64,000 nt of DNA from positions 3,162,001 through 3,226,000 of the forward strand of contig NC_031672.1 in the NCBI RefSeq assembly GCF_001640025.1. Direction: 5' to 3'. The DNA is from Sugiyamaella lignohabitans. Taxonomy: Eukaryota; Ascomycota; Dipodascomycetes; Dipodascales; Trichomonascaceae. A program made the position numbers and the translations under genes. Each line of letters starts with the position of its first letter. Within the stretch, counting starts at the first letter, position 1. The notes beneath the pieces were generated by a model. That model was not told where the DNA came from, ran no database searches, and saw only the letters and a program-made list of their open reading frames with translations. Shown here in pieces: positions 31,133 through 44,625 of this stretch.

Positions 31133-34100
31133 ATGCCAGTAGCAGCTGATAACTTGATCAGGCTTCAACGACAGCCTGATCTGACTAGAAACATTTGCAT
31201 TTTAGCTCATGTTGACCATGGTAAAACCTCTTTATCCGATTGCTTATTGGCAACCAATGGTATTATTTCTCAAAACCTCCAGGGAAAAATCCGCTATTTA
31301 GATTCTCGTCCTGATGAACAGACAAGAGGAATTACAATGGAATCGTCGGCAATTTCTCTGTACTTTCGAGTTGCTAAACGGCCTACTATAACGGACTCTG
31401 ACGACTCTGCCACCCCGGCTGCACCAGTCATTAAAGAATATCTCATTAATTTAATTGATTCTCCTGGTCATATTGACTTCTCATCTGAAGTATCGGCGGC
31501 ATCTCGTCTATGTGATGGTGCTGTAGTGCTGGTCGATGTTGTTGAAGGTGTTTGTTCTCAAACGGTTACTGTTTTAAGGCAGAGCTGGGTTGAAAAATTA
31601 AAGCCAATTCTTGTTTTAAATAAAATGGATCGTCTTATTACGGATCTTCAATTAACTCCAATGGAGGCATATCAGCATATCACTAAACTAATTGAACAGG
31701 TCAATGCCGTAGTGGGTTCGTTTTTTGCGGGCCAGAGAATGGAGGATGACTTGAAATGGAGAGAATCAAATGAAAATAGAGGTGCTGATGCTCAACAGGA
31801 GTTTGTCGAAGCTGTAGATGAAGAGTTATATTTCGCTCCCGAGAAAAATAATGTGGTATTTGGCAGCGCAGTCGACGGTTGGGGCTTCAATATCTCTCAG
31901 TTCGCAGCTATATACGAGCGCAAGTTAGGCATAAAAAGAGAAAAGCTAGAAAAAGTTCTTTGGGGAGACTTTTACTTTGACCCCAAGACCAAAAAGGTAC
32001 TTCCAGGATCATCTAGCAGTTTAAAGGGCCGCAATTATCGCCCATTATTTGTTCAATTAGTTTTAGAAAATATTTGGGCCATCTATGATTCGACGATTCT
32101 GAACAAAAACACGGACAAAATCAATAAAATTGTCAATGCTCTGGATCTTAAAGTGATGCCAAGAGATATTACATCTAAAGACTCCAAGTCACTACTGGGC
32201 ACCATTTTCAATCAATGGATCCCCATTTCAAGATCTATTTTGCTCAGTGTCATTGATATCATACCTTCTCCAGTCAAAGCCCAAAAGGAGCGAATGCCTG
32301 ATATCTTGTCAAATACTCCTGGAAATAAAAGCATATCTCCCAAAGTGGCTGATTCTATGATAAACTGTGATCCTAATGAACACTTGACAGCGTTTATATC
32401 AAAGGTAATTGCTGTTCGTGAAAAGGACTTGCCAGTGAAGAGGATTTCTGGTCAGCTAAGTGCGGAAGAACGAATTGCTGAGCTAAGGAACAAGAGCCGC
32501 CATGCCAGAGAAATTGCCTTGTCACAAGATGCTGGGCTTGAGGAGTCAGTACAAATGCTCTCTGTAGATAATGATGGCGAAAATACCGAAGACGAATCAC
32601 GTGAAGTGGTAATTGGCTTTTCGCGAGTTTTCAGTGGAACTTTGAAAGCTGGTCAAGAAGTTTATCTCCTTGGCCCAAGATACAACCCATCTGTACCTGA
32701 AAAATACATCACGAAGCTGACTATTTCAAATCTGTACATTCTCATGGGAAGAGATTTGATTCTCATTGATGAAGCTCCCGCTGGAACGATAGTCGGTATC
32801 GGAGGGTTGGATGGCCATATTCTCAAGAGTGGCACTTTAGCAGATGTAGCCACTGGTAGCCCTAATCTTGCGAGCTCAAATGGTATCGCTGCCCCCATTC
32901 TCAAAGTTGCAATTGAGCCTATTAACCCCTCCAAATTGCCAGAACTTGAAGCTGGCTTGCGGTTATTAAATGCCTCTGATCCATGTGTCCAGGTTAGTAT
33001 TCAAGAAAATGGCGAACATATTCTAGCCACTGCCGGTGAGTTGCATTTGGAACGATGCATCAAGGATCTTCAAGAGAGATTTGCCAGGATTGATGTTCAT
33101 TATTCTAAACCAGTCGTACCCTTTAGAGAGACCATAGTCGAGACCAAAGATTGGAAGTCTCAGAATGGTAATCCTAGAGGCTATGCGGAAATTAAAATTG
33201 GCTCAGTAACTTTGAAACTAAGAGTATTCCCTTTGTCGGCCGAAGTCAGTGAATTTTTAAACAGCAATGCCAATAAGTTAAGGTCTATAGCCGACAAACA
33301 GAAGAAGCCTATTTTAAACCCTGGTGATAATGACAGTGTCAATTCCGATGAAAAGGTATTTGATGTTGAACTTGATGAAGAGGATACGTCTCTCGCCGAC
33401 ACTGAATTCAAGGACTCTGATTTGAAGACTGTTCAATATCAATTAGAAGAAAAGATAAAAAACGATAAAGCTCTTAGGCGTTTTATTCAAGCACCGTGGA
33501 GTAGCATTGTAAGCTTTGGTCCTAGAAAAATTGGGTCAAACATTCTTTTTGATGAATCGAAAACATTTTCACGGCTTTTGTTTAGTGAAACCGATTCTGT
33601 TAGGTCTGAGTATGAAGATAACATTATTACCGGTTTCCAGCTTGCGGTATCACAGGGTCATTTATGCGGTGAGCCTGTCACCGGTGTAGGTTGTGCGATC
33701 ACTGAAGTTTCTATTGACGAAACAGAGGGTGCCGATGGTAGTTCGGTTGCTCTACAGAGACGGGTAATATCTGCAACGAAACAGGCCATTTACGACGGTT
33801 TGACCGATTGGTCTCCCAGGCTCATGTTGGCTACTTATCTTTGTGATATTCAGGCTACCACTGAGGTACTGGGAAAGGTCTATGGAGTTATAACGAAACG
33901 TAAAGGAAAAATTATTACTGAGGAGATGAAAGAAGGTACTCCTTTTTTCACAGTACACGCCTCAATCCCTGTGGTCGAAGCATTTGGCTTTTCTGAAGAG
34001 ATTCGCAAGAGGACGTCTGGTGCAGCAAACCCGCAACTTGTATTTAACGGATTTGAAATCTTTGACCAAGACCCCTTCTGGGTCCCCTCTACTGAAGAAG

Positions 34101-34297
34101 AACTTGAAGAACTTGGTGAATTGGCAGACAAAGAAAACATCGCACTTTCTTATGTTACCAGTGTTCGCAAGCGGAAGGTAAGTTAGGAAATTTATAGACC
34201 ATGGCAATTAACGCTCTTTACTAACGTATTATAGGGATTACCTGTGCACGTCAAAGTTGTCGAAAATGCTGAAAGACAGCGAACATTAAAGAAATAG
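31133..34297 (+). CDS. RIA1: Ribosome assembly GTPase Efl1/Ria1, spliced near the 3' end
   Basis: EF-2-like GTPase of 1035 residues from two exons. Exon 1 is 31133-34177. The 57-nt intron 34178-34234 has donor GTAAGT, branch TACTAAC (34219-34225) and acceptor TTATAG. Exon 2 is 34235-34297, encoding GLPVHVKVVENAERQRTLKK. Unspliced, the frame would end three codons after RKRK; spliced, it restores the RKRKGL...E.AE.QRTLK tail typical of the family. The G domain shows AHVDHGKTS (residues 25-33), DSPGHIDF (about 109) and NKMD (about 163), with domains II-V following, including the EF-2-type GELHLERCIKDL and HASIPVVEAFGF. With Sdo1 (SBDS), Efl1 releases Tif6 from late cytoplasmic pre-60S subunits. 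It converges with the giant cell-wall gene. Confidence 0.95.
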
Positions 34298-34494
34298 AAA
34301 TTTAGGAGTTTTACTCTGGAATAAAGGTTACATCTATAATCCCAATCAATTAGTTTGGCCCGTTTGTAGTAGCAATATCCCTCCCTGATCTCTTTTTAAA
34401 TTTTTTATTTTTTATTAGTTATAATTATTATTATACATTAAAGGATAGAAAAGAAAGAAATCATAAAACAATCATACAAGAAATCATCACAAAA

Positions 34495-37400
34495 TCACAT
34501 TAAAAACAAAGACACGACAAGACTGACGATAACAGAGCCCGAGACTGCTCTAATTCCGGAGGCACCACTGGACTGCGCAATTCCAGAGCCTGACTCACCA
34601 TTGTTGCCAGCTCCAGAACCATTTCCAGAGCCAGAGCCAGAGCCCGAACCGTTACCAGCACCTGAGCCATTACCTGATCCTGAGCCAGAGCCATTACCAC
34701 TACCAGCACCGGAACCAGATCCTGAACCGTTACCAGCACCTGAACCAGAGCCTGAACCGTTACCAGCACCTGAGCCAGAGCCAGAGCCGGAACCAGAACC
34801 GTTACCAGCGCCTGAGCCATTACCTGATCCTGAGCCGGAACCGGAACCGTTACCAACACCAGAACCATTACCTGATCCTGAACCAGAACCATTGCCATTA
34901 CCGGCACCTGATCCAGAGCCATTGCCAGAGCCGTTGCCAGCACCTGAACCAGAGCCCGAACCGCTACCAGCACCGGAACCATTACCTGAGCCGGAACCAG
35001 AACCGTTACCAGCGCCTGAGCCATTACCTGATCCTGAGCCGGAACCAGACCCAGATCCGTTACCAGATCCCGAACCACCGTTACCAGCTCCTGAACCATT
35101 ACCTGAACCAGAGCCATTTCCGTTACCGTTACCATTACCATTTCCGTTACCATTTCCACCATTAGGACAGTCTCTGCAGCTCAAGGTAGGCTCACCAGAA
35201 GCAGTGTTACTGGTTTGCGAACCACCATTGTTAGAACCTGCAGAGGCAGAAGTGGCGAATGTTGAACTAGCAGCTGCTCCATTGCCAGATGTAGTTGAAG
35301 ACGAACTCTTGGCTCCATTTCCACCAGCAGTCGAAGTAAGAAGCGTGCTTGAAGAAGAGGAAGCTGATTCAGACGCACTAGATCCACCATTGGGACAGTC
35401 TCTACAGCCCAAAGTAGGGCCAGAAGCAGAGGCAGAGGCGGAAGCAGAACCAGTGGCAGAAGCGGAAGCACCAGCAGAAACAGAACCACCAGCAAAACCA
35501 GTGGCAGAGGCGGAGGCAGAAGCTGAAGCTGAAGCTGAAGCTGAAGCAGAAACAGAAGCAGAAGCAGAAGCAGAAGCAGAAGCAGAAGCAGAAGCAGAAG
35601 CAGAAGCAGAGGCGGAAGCACCAGCAGAAGCTGAAGCTGAGGCTGAGGCACCAGCAGAAGCGGAACTAGAGCCACCATTTGGACAATCTCTACAAGCTAA
35701 AGTAGGACCAGCAGAGGATGATTGAGCTGATGAACCAGAAACGGCTGCACTAGATGCAGAAATGGATAATCCAGAAGAGGCGGCACCAGAGCTCGTCGCA
35801 ACCGAGGAGCTGACTCCGTTGGAAGACAATCCCGAGCTAGCAGCAGCTGAGCCTGAACCCGTCGAACTAGCAATAGTACTAGAAACAGCAACACTGGATG
35901 AAGCAACAGATGAGGTGGCAGAACCACTTGATACAGTACTATTTCCAAATGAGAATGGGGCTCTACTAATAGCTGATGAACTGGATGAAGCAACAGAAGA
36001 TGTGATTGTACCAGAAGAAGATGCGACTGAGGAAGCACCGGAAGAAGCAGCTGACGAAGCACCAGATGAAGCGGCAACAGACGATGCTCCTGAAGAAGCA
36101 GCAGCAGATGAGGCACCAGATGAAGCAGCAGCTGACGAGGCAGCTGATGAAGCTCCTGAAGAAGCAGCAGCTGAAGAGGCGGCAGACGAAGCTCCTGACG
36201 AAGCAGCAGCCGAGGACGCTGCCGAAGAAGCACCAGACGAACCAGCAGCTGAAGAGGCGGCTGACGAAGCACCAGACGAAGCAGCAGCTGAAGAGGCGGC
36301 TGACGAAGCTCCTGAAGAAACAGCAGCTGAAGAGGCGGCTGACGAAGCTCCTGAAGAAACAGCAGCTGAAGAGGCGGCTGACGAAGCTCCTGAAGAAGCA
36401 GCAGCTGAAGAGGCGGCTGACGAAGCACCAGATGAAGCGGCAGACGAAGCAGCTGAGGAGGCAGCAGAGGACGCGGCAGAAGAAGCACCCGAAGAAGCAG
36501 CAGCAGACGAGGCAGCTGATGAAGCAGCAGACGAGCCACCGTTAGGACAATCTCTACAGGCTAATGTAGGACCAGCACTCGAAGAAGCAGCTGCCGATGA
36601 AATAGTTGATGATGCGCCTGAAGAAGCAGCTGACGAAGCTCCAGAAGAAGCGGCAGACGAAGCAGCTGAAGAAGCAGCTGAAGATGCAGCTGAAGAAACT
36701 CCAGAAGAAGCAGCAGAAGAGGCAGCCGACGACGAAGCAGCTGACGAAGCAGCTGAAGATGCAGCTGAAGATGCCCCAGAAGAAGAAGCGGCAGAAGAAG
36801 CAGCTGAAGAAGCTCCAGAAGATGAAGCGGCAGAAGAAGCAGCTGAAGATGAAGCAGCTGACGAAGCAGCAGAAGAGGCAGCAGACGAAGCGGCAGAAGA
36901 GGCAGCAGACGAAGCTCCAGAAGAAGAAGCGGCAGAGGAAGCAGCTGACGAAGAAGCAGCTGACGAAGAAGCAGCTGACGAAGAAGCAGCTGAAGAAGCA
37001 GCTGACGAAGAAGCAGCTGACGAAGAAGCAGCTGAAGAAGCAGCTGACGAAGAAGCAGCTGAAGAAGCAGCTGACGAAGAAGCAGCTGAAGAAGCAGCTG
37101 ACGAAGAAGCGGCAGAAGAAGCAGCTGACGATGACGCGGCAGAAGAAGCAGCTGACGATGAAGCGGCAGAAGAAGCAGCTGACGATGAAGCGGCAGATGA
37201 TGCAGTACATGTCAATCCAGTAGCAGATGCACTGTTACATTGAACTGTGGGACTTTGAATGGTAGCGATTGTACCAGCAAGAATACCAATAGTGGTGTTG
37301 TACAAAGTGATCAATGTGTTGATAACACCTCCAAGAGTCTCAAGAAGAGTCAACAATGGAGTAGTAACAGCACATGGGAAACCAAGATCTGAAATCAATG

Positions 37401-40400
37401 TCTCTAGAGCGTCGTACAACGTAACAATAGCATCAAGATCCGAAGCTGAAAGACCTTCAGTGATGAAATTAGTAAGATCACTGGAGAGGCCACCGATAAG
37501 GGATGATAATGCCTCTTCAAGAGTTAGCTCATCACAAGGAGACAAATCACCAAGGGACTCAATGGTGCTGAGAGCTTGAGTTAACGAGGTGGAAGCATCT
37601 GCATAGTCACCATTAGTAAGAAGCTGGCCAACATCATTAATGGTAGTGACTAAGTTCAAAACTACACCAGAAGCAGTACAGGGTACAACAGTTGTAACAG
37701 TGGCAGTACCAGAACAAACTGTCTCAGTAGCACTGATAGAAGCAGTAGGGCCACTTGTAACGGCAGCTGAAGAAGCAGCAGACGAAGCAGCCGATGAGGC
37801 GGCAGAAGAAGCAGCCGAGGAAGCTCCTGAGGAGGCGGCAGAAGAGGCAACCGATGAGGCTCCTGAGGAAGCTCCTGAAGAAGCAGCTGAAGAAGCCGCA
37901 GAGGAAGCAGCTGAAGAGGCAGCTGACGATGAAGCGGCAGAAGAGGCAGCTGACGATGAAGCGGCAGAAGAGGCAGCTGACGAAGAAGCAGCTGAAGAAG
38001 CAGCTGAAGAAGAAGCGGCAGAAGAGGCAGCTGACGAAGAAGCAGCTGAAGAAGAAGCGGCAGAAGAGGCAGCTGACGAAGAAGCAGCTGAAGAAGCAGC
38101 TGAAGAAGAAGCGGCAGAAGAGGCAGCTGACGATGAAGCGGCAGAAGAAGCAGCTGACGATGAAGCGGCAGATGATGCAGCTGACAATGAAGCGGCAGAT
38201 GATGCAGCTGACGATGAAGCGGCAGATGATGCAGTACATGTCAATCCAGTAGCAGATGCACTGTTACATTGAACTGTGGGACTTTGAATGGTAGCGATTG
38301 TACCAGCAAGAATACCAATAGTGGTGTTGTACAAAGTGATCAATGTGTTGATAACACCTCCAAGAGTCTCAAGAAGAGTCAACAATGGAGTAGTAACAGC
38401 ACATGGGAAACCAAGATCTGAAATCAATGTCTCTATAGCGTCGTACAACGTAACAATAGCATCAAGATCCGAAGCTGAAAGACCTTCAGTGATGAAATTA
38501 GTAAGATCACTGGAGAGGCCACCGATAAGGGATGATAATGCCTCTTCAAGAGTTAGCTCATCACAAGGAGACAAATCACCAAGGGACTCAACAGTGCTGA
38601 GAGCTTGAGTCAACGAGGTGGAAGCATCTGCATAGTCGCCATTAGTAAGAAGCTGGCCAACATCGTTGATAGTGGTAACCAAATTCAAGACAGCACCACT
38701 GGCAGTACAAGGGACAACAGTTGTAACAGTGGCAGTACCAGAACAAACTGTCTCGGTGGCACTGATTGATGCAACTGGTCCGGTTCTCACAGCAACTGAG
38801 GAAACTCCTGACGAAACAACAGAGGAAGCAGCCGAAGAAGCGGCCGATGAGGCTCCTGAGGAAGCTCCTGAAGAAGCAGCTGAGGAAGCGGCAGAGGAAG
38901 CAGCTGAAGAGGCAGCTGACGATGAAGCGGCAGAAGAGGCAGCTGATGATGAAGCAGCTGAAGATGCAGCCGATGAAGCAGCAGAAGAGGCAGCTGACGA
39001 AGAAGCAGCTGAAGAAGCAGCTGAAGAAGAAGCGGCAGAAGAGGCAGCTGACGAAGAAGCAGCTGAAGAAGCAGCTGATGAAGAAGCGGCAGAAGAGGCA
39101 GCTGACGATGAAGCGGCAGATGACGCAGTACATGTCAATCCAGTAGCAGATGCACTGTTACATTGAACTGTGGGACTTTGAATGGTAGCAATTGTACCAG
39201 CAAGAATACCAATAGTGGTGTTGTACAGAGTGATCAATGTGTTGATAACACCTCCAAGAGTCTCAAGAAGAGTCAACAATGGAGTAGTGACAGCACATGG
39301 GAAACCAAGATCTGAAATCAATGTCTCTAGAGCATCGTACAACGTAACAATAGCATCAAGATCCGAAGCTGAAAGACCTTCGCTGACCAAATTAGAAAGA
39401 TCACTCGAAAGACCGCTGATAAGAGATGATAGGGCCTCTTCAAGAGTAGCTTCATCACAAGGAGACAAATCACCAAGGGACTCAACAGTGCTGAGAGCTT
39501 GAGTCAACGAGGTAGAAGCATCTGCATAGTCACCATTAGTAAGAAGCTGGCCAACATCGTTGATAGTGGTAACCAAATTCAAGACAGCACCACTTGCAGT
39601 ACAAGGGACAACAGTTGTAACAGTGGCAGTACCAGAACAAACTGTCTCAGTGACACTAATAGAAGCGGTAGGTCCGCTAGTAACGGCAGCCGACGATGAT
39701 CCTCCATTAGGACAATCTCTACAAGCCAATGTTGGGCCGGCACTAGACGAAGCAGCCGAGGATGCCGCGGAAGAAGCAGCAGAAGAAGCTCCCGAGGAAG
39801 CTCCCGAGGAAGCTGCTGATGAAGCAGCCGACGAAGAAGCAGCAGAAGAAACAGCTGAGGAAGAAGCAGCAGAAGAAGAAGCTGAAGAAGCAGCTGACGA
39901 AGAAGCAGCAGAAGAAGCAGCTGACGAAGACGCGGCAGAAGAAGCAGCTGACGATGAAGCGGCAGATGATGCAGTACATGTCAATCCAGTAGCAACGGCA
40001 CTGTTACATTGAACTGTGGGACTTTGAATGGTAGCAATTGTACCAGCAAGAATACCAATAGTGGTGTTGTACAGAGTGATCAATGTGTTGATAACACCTC
40101 CAAGAGTCTCAAGAAGAGTCAACAATGGAGTAGTGACAGCACATGGGAAACCAAGATCTGAAATCAATGTCTCTAGAGCATCGTACAACGTAACAATAGC
40201 ATCAAGATCCGAAGCTGAAAGACCTTCGCTGACGAGGTTAGAAAGATCACTGGAGAGGCCACTGATAAGGGATGATAATGCCTCTTCAAGAGTAGCTTCA
40301 TCACAAGGAGACAGATCACCAAGGGACTCAACAGTGCTGAGAGCTTGAGTCAACGAAGTAGAAGCATCTGCATAGTCACCATTAGTAAGAAGCTGGCCAA

Positions 40401-43400
40401 CATCGTTGATAGTGGTAACCAAATTCAAGACAGCACCACTGGCAGTACAAGGGACAACAGTAGTCACAGTGGCAGTACCAGAACAAACGGTCTCGGTAAC
40501 ACTGAGAGACGCAGCGGGTCCACTTGTGACGGCAGCCGAAGAAGCAGCTGAGGAAGCGGCAGAGGAAGCAGCTGAAGAGGCAGCTGACGATGAAGCGGCA
40601 GAAGAGGCAGCTGATGATGAAGCAGCTGAAGATGCAGCCGATGACGCAGCCGAAGAAGCGCCAGACGAAACGGCAGAAGAAGCAGCTGACGACGAAGCGG
40701 CAGAAGAAGCAGCTGACGATGAAGCGGCAGATGACGCAGTACATGTCAATCCAGTAGCAGCGGCACTGTTACATTGAACTGTGGGACTTTGAATGGTAGC
40801 AATTGTACCAGCAAGAATACCAATAGTGGTGTTGTACAGAGTGATCAATGTGTTGATAACACCTCCAAGAGTCTCAAGAAGAGTCAACAATGGAGTAGTA
40901 ATAGCACATGGGAAATCAAGATCCGAAATCAATGTCTCTAGAGCATCGTATAATGTAACAATAGCATCAAGATCCGAAGCTGAAAGACCTTCGCTGACGA
41001 GGTTAGAAAGATCACTGGAGAGGCCACTGATAAGGGATGATAATGCCTCTTCAAGAGTAGCTTCATCACAAGGAGACAAATCACCAAGGGACTCAACAGT
41101 GCTGAGAGCTTGAGTCAACGAGGTAGAAGCATCTGCATAGTCACCATTAGTAAGAAGCTGGCCAACATCGTTGATAGTGGTAACCAAATTCAAGACAGCA
41201 CCACTGGCAGTACAAGGGACAACAGTAGTCACAGTGGCAGTACCAGAACAAACGGTCTCGGTAACACTGAGAGACGCAGCGGGTCCACTTGTGACGGCAG
41301 CCGAAGAAGCAGCTGAAGAAGCAGCTGACGAAGAAGCAGCTGATGAAGAAGCGGCAGACGAAGAAGCAGCTGATGAAGAAGCGGCAGACGAAGAAGCAGC
41401 TGATGAAGAAGCGGCAGAAGAAGCGGTACATGTCAATCCAGTAGCAGCGGCACTGTTACATTGAACTGTGGGACTTTGAATGGTAGCGATTGTACCAGCA
41501 AGAATACCAATAGTGGTGTTGTACAAAGTGATCAATGTGTTGATAACACCTCCAAGAGTCTCAAGAAGAGTCAACAATGGAGTAGTAATAGCGCATGGGA
41601 AATCAAGATCCGAAATCAATGTCTCTAGAGCATCGTACAACGTAACAATAGCATCAAGATCCGAAGCTGAAAGACCTTCGCTGACGAGGTTAGAAAGATC
41701 ACTGGAGAGGCCACTGATAAGGGAAGATAATGCCTCCTCAAGAGTAGCTTCATCACAAGGAGACAAATCACCAAGGGACTCAACAGTGCTGAGAGCTTGA
41801 GTCAACGAAGTAGAAGCATCTGCATAGTCACCATTAGTAAGAAGCTGGCCAACGTCATTGATAGTGGTAACCAAATTCAAGACGGCACCACTGGCAGTAC
41901 AAGGGACAACAGTAGTCACAGTGGCAGTGCCTGAACAAACGGTCTCGGTAACACTGAGAGAAGCAGCAGGAGCACTGGTAACGGCAGCTGAAGAAGCAGC
42001 TGAGGAACCAGCAGAAGAGGCAGCTGACGACGAAGCAGCAGAAGAAGCAGCTGATGAAGCAGCTGACGAAGAAGCAGCTGAAGAAGCAGCTGAAGAAGAA
42101 GCGGCAGAAGAGGCAGCTGACGATGAAGCGGCAGATGATGCAGTACATGTCAATCCAGTAGCAGCGGCACTGTTACATTGAACTGTGGGACTTTGAATGG
42201 TAGCAATTGTACCAGCAAGAATACCAATAGTGGTGTTGTACAGAGTGATCAATGTGTTGATAACACCTCCAAGAGTCTCAAGAAGAGTCAACAATGGAGT
42301 AGTAATAGCGCATGGGAAATCAAGATCCGAAATCAATGTCTCTAGAGCATCGTATAATGTAACAATAGCATCAAGATCCGAAGCTGAAAGACCTTCGCTG
42401 ACGAGGTTAGAAAGATCACTGGAGAGGCCACTGATAAGGGACGATAATGCCTCTTCAAGAGTAGCTTCATCACAAGGAGACAAATCACCAAGGGACTCAA
42501 CAGTGCTGAGAGCTTGAGTCAACGAGGTAGAAGCATCTGCATAGTCACCATTAGTAAGAAGCTGGCCAACATCGTTGATAGTGGTAACCAAATTCAAGAC
42601 AGCACCACTGGCAGTACAAGGGACAACAGTAGTCACAGTGGCAGTACCAGAACAAATAGTCTCGGTAACACTGAGAGACGCAGCGGGTCCACTTGTGACG
42701 GCAGCCGAAGAAGCAGCTGAAGAAGCAGCTGAAGAAGCAGCTGACGAAGAAGCGGCAGAAGAAGCAGCTGATGAAGAAGCGGCAGAAGAAGCAGTACATG
42801 TCAATCCAGTAGCAGCGGCACTGTTACATTGAACTGTGGGACTTTGAATGGTAGCGATTGTACCAGCAAGAATACCAATAGTGGTGTTGTACAGAGTGAT
42901 CAATGTGTTGATAACACCTCCAAGAGTCTCAAGAAGAGTCAACAATGGAGTAGTAATAGCACATGGGAAATCAAGATCCGAAATCAATGTCTCTAGAGCA
43001 TCGTACAACGTAACAATAGCATCAAGATCCGAAGCTGAAAGACCTTCGCTGACGAGGTTAGAAAGATCACTGGAGAGGCCACTGATAAGGGAAGATAATG
43101 CCTCCTCAAGAGTAGCTTCATCACAAGGAGACAGATCACCAAGGGACTCAACAGTGCTGAGAGCTTGAGTCAACGAAGTAGAAGCATCTGCATAGTCACC
43201 ATTAGTAAGAAGCTGGCCAACGTCATTGATAGTGGTAACCAAATTCAAGACGGCACCACTGGCAGTACAGGCGACAACAGTTGTAACAGTGGCAGTACCG
43301 GAACAAATAGTCTCGGTAACACTGAGAGAAGCAGCAGGAGCACTGGTAACGGCAGCTGAAGAAGCAGCTGAGGAAGCAGCCGAAGAACCAGCTGAAGAGG

Positions 43401-44625
43401 CAGCTGAGGAGGCCGCTGAAGAAGCAGCTGATGAAGAAGCGGCAGAAGAAGCAGTACATGTCAATCCAGTAGCAGCGGCACTGTTACATTGAACTGTGGG
43501 ACTTTGAATGGTAGCGATTGTACCAGCAAGAATACCAATAGTGGTGTTGTACAAAGTGATCAATGTGTTGATAACACCTCCAAGAGTCTCAAGAAGAGTC
43601 AACAATGGAGTAGTAATAGCACATGGGAAATCAAGATCTGAAATCAATGTCTCTAGAGCATCGTATAATGTAACAATAGCATCAAGATCCGAAGCTGAAA
43701 GACCTTCGCTGACGAGGTTAGAAAGATCACTGGAGAGGCCACTGATAAGGGACGATATTGCCTCCTGAAGAGTAGCTTCATCACAAGGAGACAGATCTCC
43801 GAGAGATTGAATAGTGCCGAGAGCTTGAGTCAACGAGGTAGAAGCATCTGCATAGTCACCATTAGTAAGAAGCTGGCCAACATCGTTGATAGTGGTAACC
43901 AAATTCAAGACAGCACCAGTGGCGGTACAAGCGACAACAGTAGTTACAGTTGCTGTACCAGAACATATAGTCTCAGTCACACTCAAAGCCGGCGGTGGAG
44001 CCGGTGGATCGGCCGACACCGTACAAACTAGAGCTGGAGGACTGGATGGGGGGGGACAATTGGCAGTAGCTGGCCCCGTTATCGTCGAAATCTTTTGTCC
44101 AAACACTCCAGCTGCTAAATTAAAAGTATTAATAACGGTATTGAGGGTTCCTCCCACTCCGTCAAGAGCCACTAAGAGGGTATTGGCAGCAGCACATGGA
44201 AGACCAGCATTTGCTACGAGAGCTTCAATGGCTTCGTAAGCATTGACAAAAGCATTAAGATTATTAAAAGAAGGGACATTTAAAACCAATGCAGTAAGGT
44301 CAGTACCAAGACCATTAATTAGCTGAAGCAGCGCTTGTTGAAGAGTGGCCTCGTCACATGGAGAGAGGGTTCCTAAACTTTCAATTGTAGTTAAAGCAGA
44401 AGTCAAGGTACTTGTAGCTTGAGTTGGGTTGCCACCGGCAAGTAAGCTTCCAGCATCATTTAAGGTTGTAACTACATTTTCTAGAGTTCCAGTAGCAGTA
44501 CACTGAACGACAGTGGTTACAACCTTGGTACCAGAACATATAGTCGTAGTGATCGACTGGGCATTAGCTCCAAATAGTGATAGAGCAAAAGTTGCCGCAG
44601 TAGCGACAATACTGAGCCTGACCAT
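34495..44625 (-). CDS. Giant secreted, GPI-type modular cell-surface protein
   Basis: 3376 residues in one exon. The N-terminus is a classical signal peptide ([22 protein letters not shown]). Then come ten modules of about 185 residues, each with six Cys (CSGT, V.CT, SPCDE, PCA, QCN/NCP, TCT/VCT) and a predicted helical core containing [22 protein letters not shown]. The first module is divergent and the other nine are near-identical. Modules are joined by Ser/Ala (SSAASSS) linkers. After module 10 follow a long Ser/Ala/Gly region, five motifs [12 protein letters not shown] (one of them between modules 7 and 8), an (Ala-Ser)n block, a roughly 185-residue Gly/Asn/Ser tract and a hydrophobic C-terminus ([15 protein letters not shown]) like a GPI signal. 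Modules 2-10 carry the sequon NTT. It probably acts as an adhesin or structural wall mannoprotein. I cannot name the module family. Long antisense open frames here are repeat artefacts. Confidence 0.85.
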   Translation of the reverse strand: MVRLSIVATAATFALSLFGANAQSITTTICSGTKVVTTVVQCTATGTLENVVTTLNDAGSLLAGGNPTQATSTLTSALTTIESLGTLSPCDEATLQQALLQLINGLGTDLTALVLNVPSFNNLNAFVNAYEAIEALVANAGLPCAAANTLLVALDGVGGTLNTVINTFNLAAGVFGQKISTITGPATANCPPPSSPPALVCTVSADPPAPPPALSVTETICSGTATVTTVVACTATGAVLNLVTTINDVGQLLTNGDYADASTSLTQALGTIQSLGDLSPCDEATLQEAISSLISGLSSDLSNLVSEGLSASDLDAIVTLYDALETLISDLDFPCAITTPLLTLLETLGGVINTLITLYNTTIGILAGTIATIQSPTVQCNSAAATGLTCTASSAASSSAASSAASSAASSAGSSAASSAASSAAVTSAPAASLSVTETICSGTATVTTVVACTASGAVLNLVTTINDVGQLLTNGDYADASTSLTQALSTVESLGDLSPCDEATLEEALSSLISGLSSDLSNLVSEGLSASDLDAIVTLYDALETLISDLDFPCAITTPLLTLLETLGGVINTLITLYNTTIGILAGTIATIQSPTVQCNSAAATGLTCTASSAASSSAASSAASSSAASSAASSAASSAAVTSGPAASLSVTETICSGTATVTTVVPCTASGAVLNLVTTINDVGQLLTNGDYADASTSLTQALSTVESLGDLSPCDEATLEEALSSLISGLSSDLSNLVSEGLSASDLDAIVTLYDALETLISDLDFPCAITTPLLTLLETLGGVINTLITLYNTTIGILAGTIATIQSPTVQCNSAAATGLTCTASSAASSSAASSAASSSAASSAASSSAASSAASSAASSSAASSAGSSAASSAAVTSAPAASLSVTETVCSGTATVTTVVPCTASGAVLNLVTTINDVGQLLTNGDYADASTSLTQALSTVESLGDLSPCDEATLEEALSSLISGLSSDLSNLVSEGLSASDLDAIVTLYDALETLISDLDFPCAITTPLLTLLETLGGVINTLITLYNTTIGILAGTIATIQSPTVQCNSAAATGLTCTASSAASSSAASSSAASSSAASSSAASSSAASSSAASSAASSAAVTSGPAASLSVTETVCSGTATVTTVVPCTASGAVLNLVTTINDVGQLLTNGDYADASTSLTQALSTVESLGDLSPCDEATLEEALSSLISGLSSDLSNLVSEGLSASDLDAIVTLYDALETLISDLDFPCAITTPLLTLLETLGGVINTLITLYNTTIGILAGTIATIQSPTVQCNSAAATGLTCTASSAASSSAASSAASSSAASSAVSSGASSAASSAASSAASSSAASSAASSSAASSAASSAASSAASSAAVTSGPAASLSVTETVCSGTATVTTVVPCTASGAVLNLVTTINDVGQLLTNGDYADASTSLTQALSTVESLGDLSPCDEATLEEALSSLISGLSSDLSNLVSEGLSASDLDAIVTLYDALETLISDLGFPCAVTTPLLTLLETLGGVINTLITLYNTTIGILAGTIATIQSPTVQCNSAVATGLTCTASSAASSSAASSAASSSAASSAASSSAASSASSSAASSSAVSSAASSSAASSAASSGASSGASSAASSAASSAASSSAGPTLACRDCPNGGSSSAAVTSGPTASISVTETVCSGTATVTTVVPCTASGAVLNLVTTINDVGQLLTNGDYADASTSLTQALSTVESLGDLSPCDEATLEEALSSLISGLSSDLSNLVSEGLSASDLDAIVTLYDALETLISDLGFPCAVTTPLLTLLETLGGVINTLITLYNTTIGILAGTIATIQSPTVQCNSASATGLTCTASSAASSSAASSAASSSAASSAASSSAASSAASSSAASSAASSSAASSAASSAASSAASSSAASSAASSSAASSAASSAASSAASSGASSGASSAASSAASSVVSSGVSSVAVRTGPVASISATETVCSGTATVTTVVPCTASGAVLNLVTTINDVGQLLTNGDYADASTSLTQALSTVESLGDLSPCDELTLEEALSSLIGGLSSDLTNFITEGLSASDLDAIVTLYDAIETLISDLGFPCAVTTPLLTLLETLGGVINTLITLYNTTIGILAGTIATIQSPTVQCNSASATGLTCTASSAASSSAASSAASLSAASSAASSSAASSAASSSAASSAASSSAASSAASSSAASSAASSSAASSSAASSAASSSAASSAASSSAASSAASSSAASSAASSSAASSAASSAASSAASSGASSGASSVASSAASSGASSAASSAASSAASSAASSAAVTSGPTASISATETVCSGTATVTTVVPCTASGVVLNLVTTINDVGQLLTNGDYADASTSLTQALSTIESLGDLSPCDELTLEEALSSLIGGLSSDLTNFITEGLSASDLDAIVTLYDALETLISDLGFPCAVTTPLLTLLETLGGVINTLITLYNTTIGILAGTIATIQSPTVQCNSASATGLTCTASSAASSSAASSAASSSAASSAASSSAASSAASSSAASSAASSSAASSAASSSAASSAASSSAASSSAASSAASSSAASSSAASSSAASSAASSSGASSAASSAASSAASSAASSAASSSAASSAASSSGASSAASSAASSSGASSAASSAASSAASSSAASSAASSGVSSAASSAASSAASSAASSGASSAASSGASSTISSAAASSSAGPTLACRDCPNGGSSAASSAASSAAASSGASSAASSAASSAASSAASSGASSAASSAAASSGASSAASSAAVSSGASSAASSAAVSSGASSAASSAAASSGASSAASSAAGSSGASSAASSAAASSGASSAASSAAASSGASSAASSAAASSGASSAAASSGASSVAASSGASSAASSGASSVASSSGTITSSVASSSSSAISRAPFSFGNSTVSSGSATSSVASSSVAVSSTIASSTGSGSAAASSGLSSNGVSSSVATSSGAASSGLSISASSAAVSGSSAQSSSAGPTLACRDCPNGGSSSASAGASASASASAGASASASASASASASASASASASVSASASASASASASASATGFAGGSVSAGASASATGSASASASASGPTLGCRDCPNGGSSASESASSSSSTLLTSTAGGNGAKSSSSTTSGNGAAASSTFATSASAGSNNGGSQTSNTASGEPTLSCRDCPNGGNGNGNGNGNGNGNGSGSGNGSGAGNGGSGSGNGSGSGSGSGSGNGSGAGNGSGSGSGNGSGAGSGSGSGSGAGNGSGNGSGSGAGNGNGSGSGSGNGSGVGNGSGSGSGSGNGSGAGNGSGSGSGSGSGAGNGSGSGSGAGNGSGSGSGAGSGNGSGSGSGNGSGAGNGSGSGSGSGNGSGAGNNGESGSGIAQSSGASGIRAVSGSVIVSLVVSLFLM
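34601..35158 (-). repeat. Coding minisatellite for Gly/Asn/Ser tract
   Basis: Imperfect hexanucleotide-scale repeats (complement of CCAGAGCC / CCGTTACC / CCAGCACC) encode the Gly-Asn/Ser/Ala dipeptide tract before the GPI-type C-terminus. Confidence 0.85.
37205..43985 (-). repeat. Nine-copy coding macro-repeat (~650-1030 bp per unit)
   Basis: The same sequence (starting ATGGTAGC(G/A)ATTGTACCAG on the plus strand) recurs at 37259, 38288, 39182, 40028, 40793, 41480, 42197, 42848 and 43508. The conserved part is about 560 bp and nearly identical between copies. The Ser/Ala linker varies, giving spacings, from the C-terminal side, of 1029, 894, 846, 765, 687, 717, 651 and 660 bp. Confidence 0.95.

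Noticed and set aside
35762..37243. Long plus-strand open frame of acidic Glu/Asp/Ala repeats, and similar frames at 37640-38272, 38666-39166 and others.
   Set aside because: They are the exact antisense of the Ser/Ala linkers of the giant surface protein; codon bias leaves the opposite strand open. No start context or domain.
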